Below, in pieces: positions 52,594-61,077 of a DNA stretch of 64,000 nucleotides (its first letter is position 1; the number at the start of each line of letters is the position of its first letter). The position numbers and the translations under genes are program-made. The stretch comes from Ilyobacter polytropus DSM 2926 (lineage in GTDB: Bacteria > Fusobacteriota > Fusobacteriia > Fusobacteriales > Fusobacteriaceae): assembly GCF_000165505.1 (NCBI RefSeq), contig NC_014632.1:434001-498000 (forward strand), written 5' to 3'. The notes beneath the pieces were generated by a model. That model ran no database searches, had not been told where the DNA came from, and saw nothing but the letters and a program-made list of their open reading frames with translations.

Positions 52594-54104
52594 TGATTTA
52601 TGCAGGTCTGATATTTGTTTTGTTTTTGACGTTTTTAAAGATCCTAAAAAGCCAGGAAAAGGCCTATAGGGGAGAGATAAGTACTATCCTGAGGAAACTC
52701 AGGGAAAAAGAGGAATACAACGGGATAATAGACAGTGTACATGAGGAATATGACCAGACTTTGCAGACAATACTAAAACAGGGAAAAGAGCTGGAAAACT
52801 CTCTAGAAGAGCTAAAAGAGTACAGGGTAGAATTAGATATTACTTATAACAGCTTGATAAAAAAATCCACCCAGCTTGAATATAGTAATGAAATATTGGA
52901 GAGAAGGGTGGCAAATCTCTCAAACCTCAATGCTGTTGCTAGAACGGTACTTTCCATAATTAAACTTGAAAAAATAATCGATATAATATTAGATGCTTAT
53001 TTTGTTCTAACTGGGGCCAAAAAAATATCCCTGTATTTATGGGAAGATGGGATGTTGGTAAATAAAAAAACCAAGGGAAATATTATTTTTAAGGGAACTC
53101 TCAGTTATCCAATTGAAACCTTAGAAGGTTTTAGCAGAAATGATTTCAGGAGAGTTTACGAAGAACTTTCCCGTGGGTTTAAAGTAGAGGAAAATGAAGC
53201 TGTAATAATATCTGATCTCAATGTGAAAGGTAAAGAACTTGGAGTCATCTATATTGTAGAAGACAGGGAACGACTTATAGACAGTGACCAGGAAACAATA
53301 TCAGCTTTAGCGATCCAGGTAGCGAATGCTATAAATAATGCTAAGATGTATGAAGAACTTCTTATTAAAGAAAGAATTTCTAAAGAGCTCGAGGTGGCAT
53401 CTAGAATCCAGAAGAAAATACTTCCTGTGGAGATGAAGAAAGTCTGCGGATTAGAGATTGCAAATTATTTTGAACCTGCAAAAGAAGTTGGAGGGGATTA
53501 TTATGATTATTGTCAGAGAGAAGAGGACAGAGTATCTATAACAATAGCAGACGTAAGTGGAAAAGGTGTCCCGGCGGCATTTTTGATGGCTCTTATAAGA
53601 TCAGTTCTTAAGACCCTGAATTACAAGAATATCCAGCCTTCTGAGATGCTGACTACTCTAAATGAGATAATATACCCGGATATAACTGAAGATATGTTTG
53701 TAACACTATTTCACAGTAAGTATATTGCCAGTGAACGAACTCTCTATTATTCTAATGCAGGACATAATCCTCTTATAATTTATAAGGCGGATCTTGGAGA
53801 AGTAGTCGAATATAATGTAAAGGGAGTAGCAATAGGGTTTATTCCAGAATACCAGTATAAACTTGGGAAAGTAGAACTTTCTAAGGGAGATATTCTCCTT
53901 TATTATACTGATGGTATTACTGAAGCTGAAAATAGTAATAGAGATATGTTTGGAATAGATAGGTTGAAAGAGGTTATTTATGACAACAGAGGAAAAAGTG
54001 CAGAAGATGTCAAGAAAGCTATTTTAGATTCAATAAATAATTTCAGAGGAGATCATGAACAGGTGGACGATCTGACCTTTGTGGTAATAAGAAATAATGA
54101 GTAG
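52593..54104 (+). CDS. GAF-SpoIIE (RsbU-type PP2C) protein phosphatase
   Basis: A 503-residue protein. In order it has an N-terminal membrane helix (about 1-15), a coiled coil (about 20-110), a GAF sensor domain (about 115-255) and a SpoIIE/RsbU PP2C-type phosphatase domain (about 270-503). The last shows A-S-R-I-Q-K-K-I-L-P, G-G-D-Y-Y-D-Y, I-A-D-V-S-G-K-G-V-P-A-A, Y-S-N-A-G-H-N-P, Y-T-D-G-I-T-E-A and D-D-L-T-F-V-V-I, with metal-binding Asp residues kept. Relatives dephosphorylate anti-sigma antagonists in partner switching; no STAS or anti-sigma gene is in the window. It ends at a terminator whose left arm holds the stop codon. Confidence 0.92.
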   Translation: MIYAGLIFVLFLTFLKILKSQEKAYRGEISTILRKLREKEEYNGIIDSVHEEYDQTLQTILKQGKELENSLEELKEYRVELDITYNSLIKKSTQLEYSNEILERRVANLSNLNAVARTVLSIIKLEKIIDIILDAYFVLTGAKKISLYLWEDGMLVNKKTKGNIIFKGTLSYPIETLEGFSRNDFRRVYEELSRGFKVEENEAVIISDLNVKGKELGVIYIVEDRERLIDSDQETISALAIQVANAINNAKMYEELLIKERISKELEVASRIQKKILPVEMKKVCGLEIANYFEPAKEVGGDYYDYCQREEDRVSITIADVSGKGVPAAFLMALIRSVLKTLNYKNIQPSEMLTTLNEIIYPDITEDMFVTLFHSKYIASERTLYYSNAGHNPLIIYKADLGEVVEYNVKGVAIGFIPEYQYKLGKVELSKGDILLYYTDGITEAENSNRDMFGIDRLKEVIYDNRGKSAEDVKKAILDSINNFRGDHEQVDDLTFVVIRNNE

Positions 54105-54126
54105 GATTTATCCTGCTCTTTTTTTT
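54099..54126 (+). terminator. Rho-independent terminator after the phosphatase gene
   Basis: GAGTAGGAT pairs with ATCCTGCTC (one G-T pair), 2-nt spacer, eight T. The stop codon TAG lies within the left arm. A further perfect 9-bp hairpin CCATAATAT / ATATTATGG sits at 54243-54265 in the gap before the next gene. Confidence 0.9.
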
Positions 54127-54304
54127 ATATTGGGTATTTAAGGGTGGTAAAGTTCTATATTCGAACTATAGGATATATAAAAGATATATAATATCCAATG
54201 TAATAGGACAAATGGCATATTTTTTTTTGAGAATATTCGATACCATAATATGTTAGATATTATGGCTTTTGTAGAGGAAATAACAGGTTTTATTTGGAGG
54301 GAAA

Positions 54305-54925
54305 ATGGAGATAAACTGGATTGAATGGTTTGGGTATATATCATCCTTTGTGGTATTGATATCCCTTACAATGAGTTCTATTATAAAACTGAGGTGGATA
54401 AATCTTATAGGGGCGATTATGTTTTCAATTTTTGGATTTATGATTAATTCTTACCCGACGGGAACTTTAAACCTGGGGATAGCCTTTATAGATTTATATT
54501 ATCTGTATAAGATTTATATGCGGAAAGAAGAGTTTTCTATGGTGAAAGCCAACTTTGACTCTGATTATTTTAAGTATTTTATAAATTTTAACAGAAAAGA
54601 GATAGATGAGCAGTATAATACATTATCTGAAACTTCTGATTACAAGGCATACTATTATCTTAGAAACAATAATATATCAGGGGTAATGATAGGAAGAGCT
54701 CTAGACAATGATACTTTTTTTATTGAGTTAGATTATGTCACTAAGGAGTTCAGAGACTTTAAAATAGGTAAATATTTCCTTGGGGAAAATAGGATAAAAT
54801 TGCTTTTAAAGGGGTACAGTATTTTAAAGGCGAGGGCAAATTCAAAGCATCATGCCCAGTATCTTGAAAAAATAGGATTTAAAAAAGTCGGTGACGACAC
54901 TAATGAGTATATTAAGACTATTTAA
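54305..54925 (+). CDS. YgjV-like membrane domain fused to a GNAT acetyltransferase-like domain
   Basis: A 206-residue protein. The first 75 residues form three membrane helices starting W-F-G-Y-I-S-S-F-V-V-L-I-S-L-T-M-S-S-I-I-K-L-R-W-I-N (spaced residues), the layout of YgjV-type inner-membrane proteins. The remaining 120 residues resemble a GNAT fold: F-F-I-E-L-D-Y-V-T-K-E-F-R-D-F-K-I-G-K-Y, then A-N-S-K-H-H-A-Q-Y-L-E-K-I-G-F-K-K-V. The acetyl-CoA loop (usually Q/R-x-x-G-x-G/A) is only partly recognisable. Function is unknown, perhaps acetylation or binding at the membrane. GGAGGG lies 4 nt before the ATG. Confidence 0.7.
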   Translation: MEINWIEWFGYISSFVVLISLTMSSIIKLRWINLIGAIMFSIFGFMINSYPTGTLNLGIAFIDLYYLYKIYMRKEEFSMVKANFDSDYFKYFINFNRKEIDEQYNTLSETSDYKAYYYLRNNNISGVMIGRALDNDTFFIELDYVTKEFRDFKIGKYFLGENRIKLLLKGYSILKARANSKHHAQYLEKIGFKKVGDDTNEYIKTI

Positions 54926-54964
54926 AAGACAATAAATTTAAACTTTGACTGATGGAGGGTTATT

Positions 54965-55777
54965 ATGTACGATAAAGTAATGGAGACAGTTACGTATCTC
55001 AATGAAAAAGTGGCTTATAGGCCTAAAGTAGCTATTATTCTTGGTTCTGGACTTGGAGATTTGGTAGATTACATAGAGGAGAAGGTAGAAATATCCTATG
55101 AGGAAATACCTAATTTTCCAGTTTCCACTGTTGCAGGCCATGCAGGACAGCTTGTTTTTGGTAAGATAGGCGGTGTAGAAGTTCTGGCAATGAAGGGTAG
55201 ATTTCATTACTATGAGGGCTATGATATGAAACAGGTGACTTACCCTGTATATGTGATGAAGCAGTTTGGTATAGAAAATATCATAGTAAGCAACGCAGCA
55301 GGTGGAGCTAACAGTACTTTTAAACCTGGAACACTGATGCTTATAACTGATCACATTAATGCCTTTGGGACAAATCCTCTTATAGGAAAAAATGACGAGA
55401 GATTCGGACCTAGATTCCCTGATATGAGTGAAACTTATACTAAAAAACTTCAGGAACTGGCTAAGACAACTGCTAAAGAAATGGGAATAGACTATAGAGA
55501 AGGAGTTTATCTAGGAACAACAGGTCCGACTTATGAGACAGCTGCAGAGGTAAGAGCTTTTATAAGTATGGGGGCAGATGCCATTGGAATGTCTACTGTT
55601 CCTGAGGTAATAATCGCAAACTATACCGGTATGAATATTTTGGGAATATCTTGCATTACAAATATGGCAACAGGTATAGCAAAAGAAGCCCATTCCCATG
55701 AGGCAGTGGTGGAAATAGCTAAAAGAACCGGAAATGAATTCTGCAGATGGGTTGCAGAGACTGTAAAAAAAATCTAG
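54965..55777 (+). CDS. punA: Purine nucleoside phosphorylase, trimeric type
   Basis: Cleaves (deoxy)inosine and guanosine with phosphate to base and (deoxy)ribose-1-phosphate. The 270 residues have I-L-G-S-G-L-G (phosphate site), H-A-G-Q-L-V-F-G, M-K-G-R-F-H-Y-Y-E-G-Y, S-N-A-A-G-G-A-N, D-H-I-N and G-P-T-Y-E-T-A-A-E-V-R, with G-M-S-T-V-P-E-V near the base site. These are all hallmarks of the trimeric PNP family. GGAGG precedes the ATG. It lies 98 nt before a nucleoside ABC transporter, suggesting a nucleoside uptake and salvage unit. Confidence 0.94.
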   Translation: MYDKVMETVTYLNEKVAYRPKVAIILGSGLGDLVDYIEEKVEISYEEIPNFPVSTVAGHAGQLVFGKIGGVEVLAMKGRFHYYEGYDMKQVTYPVYVMKQFGIENIIVSNAAGGANSTFKPGTLMLITDHINAFGTNPLIGKNDERFGPRFPDMSETYTKKLQELAKTTAKEMGIDYREGVYLGTTGPTYETAAEVRAFISMGADAIGMSTVPEVIIANYTGMNILGISCITNMATGIAKEAHSHEAVVEIAKRTGNEFCRWVAETVKKI

Positions 55778-55875
55778 CTTTAGATATAAATTTGTTTAAA
55801 TGAATATTTCTATTTCTGTTTCATTATTTTTAAAGGCAGGGATATAAAAAATCTTAATTTTTAGGAGGATTTCAG

Positions 55876-57402
55876 GTGAGTGAGTATATCTTAGAGATGA
55901 AAGATATTAGGAAAACCTTTCTCGACGGAAAAGTTGTTGCCAATGATAATATTACATTGAAGATTAAAAAAGGTGAAAAGCATGCCATAGTAGGAGAAAA
56001 CGGAGCTGGAAAATCCACACTTATGAAAATACTTAACGGACTCTATCAGCCGACTTCAGGGGAAATATATTACCATGGGAAAAAAGTCGAGATAGATGGT
56101 CCGGGAGAAGCTTCTAAACTGGGTATAGGGATGGTGTATCAGCATTTTATGCTTATTCCGACACTGACAGTTGCAGAAAATATGATATTGGGAGTAGAAC
56201 CTAAAAAAGGTATGATGCTCGACTTGAAAACTGCCAGAGAAGAGGTCAGAAGGGTATCTGAAAAATACGGATTGGAAATTGATCCTGATGCCCTTGTATC
56301 TGATATATCGGTGGGAATTCAGCAAAGGGTAGAAATACTTAAAATACTCTTTAAGGGTGCCAATCTTCTTGTTTTTGACGAACCTACAGCAGTTCTTACT
56401 CCGCAAGAGGTAAAGGAGCTTTATAAGATAATGGACAACCTTATAGAGGAGGGAAAGACCATAATATTTATATCCCATAAGCTACAGGAAGTTTTGGACA
56501 TATCTGACAATATAACCGTAATAAGAAGAGGTAAGGATGTTTCAAATTTTCCTACTTCTGAAGCCACCAAGGAAAAAATTGCAAATGCAATGGTCGGAAG
56601 AGCGGTATTATTTACAACTGAGAAGCCAGAGGTAGAGCTAGGAAAGGAACTTGTAGCTGTAAATAACCTTATTGTAAAAAATAATAAGGGGATCTTGGCT
56701 GTAGACGAAGCCTCTTTTAATATAAGAGAGGGGGAGATTCTAGGGATAGCAGGTGTGGAAGGATCAGGTCAGACTGAGCTTATAGAGGCTATCACAGGTC
56801 TCAGGAAACCACAGGCAGGGACTATTCTTTTAGATGGAAAGCCTATAACGGGAAAATCTGCAAGAAAAATAATTCTTGATGGTGTGGCACATATACCTGA
56901 AGACAGGCATAAAAGAGCTGCAATATCTGAATTTTCAGTAAGAGATAATTTTGCCCTTGGAGTGCACAGGGATAAATATGCTAAAAACAGATTTCTTTTA
57001 AATTTTAAAAAAATGAAAGATGAGGCAATAGGTTTCATGGAAAAATATGATGTAAGACCTCGTGAAATAGGCACAGGTTTTGGAAGACTTTCAGGAGGGA
57101 ACCAACAGAAACTCGTTGTTGCAAGAGAATTAGAAAAAGATCATAAATTTATAATAGCCTCTCAGCCTACAAGAGGAGTGGATATAGGGGCGATAGAATC
57201 TATTCATAGAATGATTTTGGAAGAAAAGAAGAAATCTAATGCCGTTCTTGTAGTGTCGGCAGAACTTTCTGAAATATTAAATCTTTCAGACCGCATAGCT
57301 GTAATGTGCGGAGGGAAAATAACAGGGATTCTAGACAGGGCAGATGCTACTGAAGAAAAAATAGGAATTCTAATGGCAGGAGGGGAATTGCATGAAAACT
57401 AA
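55876..57402 (+). CDS. BMP-type nucleoside ABC transporter, duplicated ATPase subunit
   Basis: A 508-residue protein with two fused ATPase domains, as in the NupA/YufO and RbsA group. The first has Walker A G-E-N-G-A-G-K-S-T (about 38-46), H-F-M-L-I-P-T-L-T and Walker B L-L-V-F-D-E-P-T-A-V-L-T. The second has the usual degenerate Walker A G-V-E-G-S-G-Q-T-E and signature L-S-G-G-N-Q-Q-K-L-V-V-A-R-E-L. The start is GTG, 7 nt after AGGAGG. It overlaps the next permease gene by 11 nt. Purine nucleosides are the likely substrate because of the phosphorylase upstream. Confidence 0.92.
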   Translation: MSEYILEMKDIRKTFLDGKVVANDNITLKIKKGEKHAIVGENGAGKSTLMKILNGLYQPTSGEIYYHGKKVEIDGPGEASKLGIGMVYQHFMLIPTLTVAENMILGVEPKKGMMLDLKTAREEVRRVSEKYGLEIDPDALVSDISVGIQQRVEILKILFKGANLLVFDEPTAVLTPQEVKELYKIMDNLIEEGKTIIFISHKLQEVLDISDNITVIRRGKDVSNFPTSEATKEKIANAMVGRAVLFTTEKPEVELGKELVAVNNLIVKNNKGILAVDEASFNIREGEILGIAGVEGSGQTELIEAITGLRKPQAGTILLDGKPITGKSARKIILDGVAHIPEDRHKRAAISEFSVRDNFALGVHRDKYAKNRFLLNFKKMKDEAIGFMEKYDVRPREIGTGFGRLSGGNQQKLVVARELEKDHKFIIASQPTRGVDIGAIESIHRMILEEKKKSNAVLVVSAELSEILNLSDRIAVMCGGKITGILDRADATEEKIGILMAGGELHEN

Positions 57403-58441
57403 AATACAAAATGCCATGGTTCCTGTGTTGGCAGTGGCAATTGCACTTTTGATAGGAGCTGGAATTATCGCCTATCTCGGAGAAAATCCTTTAAATGCAT
57501 ATTATTATCTTTTTAAGGGTGCTTTTATGGGAGAGAGAGCCATTGCAAGAACTCTTTTAGAAGCAACTCCTATGATTTTTACGGGACTTTCAGTTTTATT
57601 TGCCTTTAAAGCAGGAATGTTTAACATAGGTGGCCAGGGTCAGGTAATAATGGGTGGACTCGCAGCTGCGGCAGTAGGTGCCTTTGTGCAAAACATTGGA
57701 ATCAATAATCTGTTTGTTGTTCTTATACTCTCTGGGCTAGCAGGTTTTGCATGGGCTGCCATTGCAGGATATTTGAAAGCAAAACTCGGAGTACATGAAG
57801 TAATATCCACAATTATGTTAAATTATATTGCTATGAGTTTTGAGCAGTATGCATTGAATTATCCTCTAAAACAAGGGGGAATCATGGGGCCTAGTCCTCA
57901 GACTCCGCCTGTAATGATGGCATCTAGACTACCTCAGCTAATCCCTTCTACAAAAGAAGCTTTAAATGTAGGATTTATTCTTGCAATAATAGCCGCAATA
58001 GTTGTGTGGTATATATTTGAAAAAACTATTTTGGGATATGAGATAAAGGCGGTTGGTCACAACCCAACAGCTTCTGAAAATGCAGGGATAAATGTGGCTA
58101 AAATAACAGCACTCTCCCTTGGAATAGCCGGTGTACTTGCGGCCTTAGGAGGAGCAGAAAGAATTCTCGGAGGAGTGGGGCAGTACACTTACAGACAGGG
58201 GATAATGGCCTCTTATGGATTTGACGGTATAGCGGTAGCTCTTTTGGGTAAAAACTCTCCTGTGGGAGCTGTATTGGCCGCTATATTATTTGCATGTCTT
58301 CGTGTTGGCGGACGGGCTATGCAGTTTAACACAACTATACCGAGTCAGATAGTAATTATTTTACAGTCCATAATAATACTACTTATTGCTGCAGAGAATA
58401 TGTTTAAATTTTTCCTGGAAAGAAAGAAGGTGAGTGAATAA
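57392..58441 (+). CDS. BMP-type nucleoside ABC transporter permease 1
   Basis: A 349-residue membrane protein with about ten helices. Family marks are F-K-A-G-M-F-N-I-G-G-Q-G-Q (about 71-83), G-V-H-E-V-I-S-T-I-M-L-N-Y-I-A and a late loop with A-V-G-H-N-P-T-A-S-E-N-A-G-I-N. It corresponds to YufP/NupP-type subunits. It overlaps the ATPase gene by 11 nt and the second permease by 1 nt, so the three are translated together. Confidence 0.92.
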   Translation: MKTKIQNAMVPVLAVAIALLIGAGIIAYLGENPLNAYYYLFKGAFMGERAIARTLLEATPMIFTGLSVLFAFKAGMFNIGGQGQVIMGGLAAAAVGAFVQNIGINNLFVVLILSGLAGFAWAAIAGYLKAKLGVHEVISTIMLNYIAMSFEQYALNYPLKQGGIMGPSPQTPPVMMASRLPQLIPSTKEALNVGFILAIIAAIVVWYIFEKTILGYEIKAVGHNPTASENAGINVAKITALSLGIAGVLAALGGAERILGGVGQYTYRQGIMASYGFDGIAVALLGKNSPVGAVLAAILFACLRVGGRAMQFNTTIPSQIVIILQSIIILLIAAENMFKFFLERKKVSE

Positions 58442-59319
58442 TGCCTATAATAATTAGTATAATAATGGCTACACTAAGACAGGCAGCCCCTATACTTATA
58501 ACTGCAATAGGCGGCATGTTTTCTGAAATTTCAGGTGTTGTAAATATCGGCCTTGAGGGAATGATGCTAATGGGTGCATTTTCGGCTGCAGTAACATCAT
58601 ATTATACTGGCAGTCCACTCATTGGAATCCTAGGAGGGATGATGGCAGGGGGACTTACAGCAGCGATTCACGCTGTTTTGAGTATAAAGTACAAGGGTAA
58701 TCAGACAGTTTCCGGTGTGGCGATAAACCTTTTTGCCTCTGGTTTTACTGTGTTTATGCTAAGAGTTCTTTTTAATCAGTCTGGAAACACACCTACTGTT
58801 CCCAAGGCACCTGCACTTTTCGGGGTCTCAATAATAGTTGTGCTTATATATGTCATTGCCATATGGTCTCAGTTTTTCCTGTACAAGACAACTACAGGTC
58901 TTCGAATGAGAGCTGTAGGTGAACATCCCCTTGCAGCAGATACAGTTGGAATAGATGTGGCCAAGATAAGATACTTTGGTGTAATAATGTCAGGTGTTTT
59001 TGCTGGTCTAGGAGGGGCTTATCTTTCTATAGGGGCTCTTTCACAGTTTACCAAGGAGATGTCTGCCGGTAGAGGATTTATCGCTCTTGCAGCTCTTGTG
59101 TTTGGTAAGTGGACTCCTAAAGGTGTTTTAGCAGCAAGTTTGCTTTTTGGTTTTGCAGATGCAGGTCAAACTCTCATACAGCAGTATGTAGATTTTATAC
59201 CTCCTCAGTTTATACAGATGATACCTTATATATTGACACTTCTTGCTCTTGCAGGAGTTGTGGGTAAAGCTGTGGCTCCAAGTGCCTCAGGAAAACCCTA
59301 TGACAAAAATTCAAATTAG
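58441..59319 (+). CDS. BMP-type nucleoside ABC transporter permease 2
   Basis: A 292-residue membrane protein with about eight helices. It begins T-L-R-Q-A-A-P-I-L-I-T-A-I-G-G-M-F-S-E and contains S-G-V-V-N-I-G-L-E-G-M-M-L, K-G-N-Q-T-V-S-G-V-A-I-N and M-R-A-V-G-E-H-P-L-A-A-D-T-V-G-I-D. It pairs with the preceding permease. The operon ends at a very strong terminator and contains no BMP substrate-binding lipoprotein, which must be encoded elsewhere. Confidence 0.92.
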   Translation: MPIIISIIMATLRQAAPILITAIGGMFSEISGVVNIGLEGMMLMGAFSAAVTSYYTGSPLIGILGGMMAGGLTAAIHAVLSIKYKGNQTVSGVAINLFASGFTVFMLRVLFNQSGNTPTVPKAPALFGVSIIVVLIYVIAIWSQFFLYKTTTGLRMRAVGEHPLAADTVGIDVAKIRYFGVIMSGVFAGLGGAYLSIGALSQFTKEMSAGRGFIALAALVFGKWTPKGVLAASLLFGFADAGQTLIQQYVDFIPPQFIQMIPYILTLLALAGVVGKAVAPSASGKPYDKNSN

Positions 59320-59329
59320 AATATTAAAT

Positions 59330-59370
59330 AAAAAAGAGTCGAATTCCTATAAGGAATTCGACTCTTTTTT
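59330..59370. terminator. Bidirectional rho-independent terminator
   Basis: A perfect 19-bp stem, A6-GAGTCGAATTCCT with its complement ending T6, loop ATA, between convergent operons. Confidence 0.95.
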
Positions 59371-59384
59371 ATCTGCTGATATTT

Positions 59385-60023
59385 TTAGTATATAATCTCG
59401 TATTTATCTTCAGCTTTTTTAAATATTAATATAATAATAGAAGATACAGCTAAGTATATAAGTCCACATAAAATAAAAGGCATTATTGTGAAATCTCTAG
59501 CAACGATCTCTTTGGAATTTCTAAGAATCTCAGCCATACCTATTGAAGATATTAACGCAGTATCCTTGACCAGGTTCACCGCCTCATTAGATAGGGCAGG
59601 TAAAGACATTCTAAGGGCCTGAGGAAGTATAATATGCCTCATAGTCTTAAAATAATTCATACCAAGGACTCTAGAAGCTTCATATTGTCCTTTTGGAATA
59701 CTCTGGATACATCCTCTTAAAATTTCACAGGTGTAAGCAGAATAGTTTAGGATAAATGTAAGTGAAGCCGCGGTAAATGGTGTAAGGGTGATACCCATAA
59801 CCGGTAGTCCGTAGTATACGAAAAATAACTGAAGGAGAAGAGGGCTACCTCTAAATATCCAGGTATAGAGGGCGATACCTCTTCTGACGAATACACTTTT
59901 AGAAACTCCTCCTAAAGACAGAAAAAGTCCGAGGGGAAGAGCCAAAACTCCTGTGGCAATATACAGGAGGGCTGTTAACTTTAGCCCGCCTAGTATATAA
60001 ATAAGCATACCCTGCGTTTCCAT
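59385..60023 (-). CDS. Polar amino-acid ABC transporter permease
   Basis: A 212-residue permease of the HisMQ/GlnP family with about five helices. The conserved coupling region is N-Y-S-A-Y-T-C-E-I-L-R-G-C-I-Q-S-I-P-K-G-Q-Y-E-A-S-R-V-L-G-M (spaced residues), followed by I-I-L-P-Q-A-L-R. ATG 60023 is used because AAGGAGG lies 5 nt upstream and the codon overlaps the stop of the receptor gene. The longer frame (to 60047) would overlap further. No ATPase gene follows. A histidine-type attenuator precedes the operon, so histidine uptake is the best guess. Confidence 0.92.
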   Translation of the reverse strand: METQGMLIYILGGLKLTALLYIATGVLALPLGLFLSLGGVSKSVFVRRGIALYTWIFRGSPLLLQLFFVYYGLPVMGITLTPFTAASLTFILNYSAYTCEILRGCIQSIPKGQYEASRVLGMNYFKTMRHIILPQALRMSLPALSNEAVNLVKDTALISSIGMAEILRNSKEIVARDFTIMPFILCGLIYLAVSSIIILIFKKAEDKYEIIY

Positions 60024-60811
60024 TACGCCTCCTTGCCACCAAACCACTTGTCGTGGATCGTGTCAAAAGTTCCGTCTTTTTTCATTTCGTCAAGAATTTT
60101 ATCGATCTCTTTCTTTAATTTTTTATCTTCTTTTCTAAGTCCTACACCAAAGTCCTCTTTACCTAGGGCCTTATCTAGAGATTTGAAAATATCTTTTCCC
60201 TCTCTAGCTTCTTTTTTAGCCGCATAATATTCTCCTACAATTACATCCATTACTACTGCGTCGATTCTTTTTGCCTCAAGGTCCATAAGAGCTTCGGCAT
60301 TAGTAGCGTATTTTTTGATTTCAGAAGCACTTTCTGAGATAGGGTTCTTCATAACGAGTGTGTAGCTGCTGCTTCCAAGCTGTACTCCTATGATTTTACC
60401 CTTTAGGTCTTCTGCTGTTTGGATTGGGCTGTCAGCTAAAGTCATTATAATTTGATCATTTGCAAAGTAAGGTTCAGAAAATGCTATCTGCTCTTGTCTT
60501 TCAGGAGTTATTGTCATTCCGTTCCAAACCATGTCTATATTTCCACTCTTTAATTCAAATACTATGCTGCTCCATTCACGAGGAGAAAACTCAGCCTCTA
60601 CACCCATTCTGCTTGCCACTTCTTTTGCCAGGTCAATATCAAATCCTACAATTTCTCCACTTTCATCTCTGAATCCCATTGGAGCAAAAGTATCATCTAG
60701 ACCCACTATAAATTTACCCTGTTCTTTGATTTTGTCATAAGAATCTGTGCTTTTCTTTCCACACCCTAAAAGTGCTATTGTAGCTAAAAAAATTAATACG
60801 ATTTTCTTCAT
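60023..60811 (-). CDS. Polar amino-acid ABC transporter substrate-binding lipoprotein (family 3)
   Basis: A 262-residue family 3 solute receptor with lipobox I-A-L-L-G-C-G (Cys 17). The mature domain has F-I-V-G-L-D-D-T-F-A-P-M-G-F, G-F-D-I-D-L-A-K-E-V-A, W-N-G-M-T-I-T-P-E-R, F-S-E-P-Y-F-A-N-D-Q and G-V-Q-L-G-S-S-S-Y. The family binds His, Arg, Lys, Gln, Glu or Cys. The motifs do not settle which, but the leader peptide upstream has three consecutive His codons. AGGAGG lies about 6 nt before the ATG. It is translationally coupled to the permease. Confidence 0.93.
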   Translation of the reverse strand: MKKIVLIFLATIALLGCGKKSTDSYDKIKEQGKFIVGLDDTFAPMGFRDESGEIVGFDIDLAKEVASRMGVEAEFSPREWSSIVFELKSGNIDMVWNGMTITPERQEQIAFSEPYFANDQIIMTLADSPIQTAEDLKGKIIGVQLGSSSYTLVMKNPISESASEIKKYATNAEALMDLEAKRIDAVVMDVIVGEYYAAKKEAREGKDIFKSLDKALGKEDFGVGLRKEDKKLKKEIDKILDEMKKDGTFDTIHDKWFGGKEA

Positions 60812-60850
60812 TTATTTTCCTCCTAAATTAAATTATTTATAAAAAAACAT

Positions 60851-60888
60851 TAAAAAAAGCCACCTGGTAAAAAAGACCTAGATGGCTT
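60851..60888 (-). terminator. Attenuator terminator (3:4 stem) upstream of the amino-acid receptor gene
   Basis: On the minus strand AAGCCATCT (60888-60880) pairs with AGGTGGCTT (60865-60857), one G-T pair, followed by seven T (60858-60852). It lies 40 nt before the receptor start codon, in the leader. Confidence 0.88.
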
Positions 60889-60994
60889 AAGTTTCTAAAG
60901 AATGTAAATTTTTCTCTTAGCCACCAGTATAAAGCAATTTAAATATAATGCAGTAAAGGCTAGTATTCTTAATTACTAAAAAGAGATACAAACC

Positions 60995-61048
60995 TTATAT
61001 TTGGTGGTGATGAATTTTAGTTAGAGGTCTATCGGATTTATAAAACAT
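60995..61048 (-). CDS. His-rich leader peptide
   Basis: A 17-codon frame, MFYKSDRPLTKIHHHQI, with codons CAT CAC CAC for three consecutive His just before the end. An excellent ribosome site AGGAG (61061-61057) lies 8 nt before the ATG. It is preceded by a good promoter and followed by the alternative stems of an attenuator. The peptide itself is not expected to have a function; its translation senses charged tRNA-His. Confidence 0.82.
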   Translation of the reverse strand: MFYKSDRPLTKIHHHQI

Positions 61049-61077
61049 GACTAATTCTCCTAGTTTATCTTTCTGAA

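Larger units (their letters stand above)
60851..61071 (-). promoter_or_regulatory. Histidine-type ribosome-mediated transcription attenuator
   Basis: Leader of about 220 nt. Region 1, CCACCA within and just after the His codons (about 61007-61002), pairs with region 2, TGGTGG (60926-60921). Region 2, GGTGGCT-A-AAG, pairs with region 3, CTT-A-AGCCATC (antiterminator, 10 bp with bulges). Region 3, AAGCCATCT, pairs with region 4, AGGTGGCTT, to form the terminator. Regions 2 and 4 share GGTGGCT, so the last two stems exclude each other. Predicted logic: ribosomes stalled at His codons free region 2 and allow read-through; otherwise transcription stops. Confidence 0.8.
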
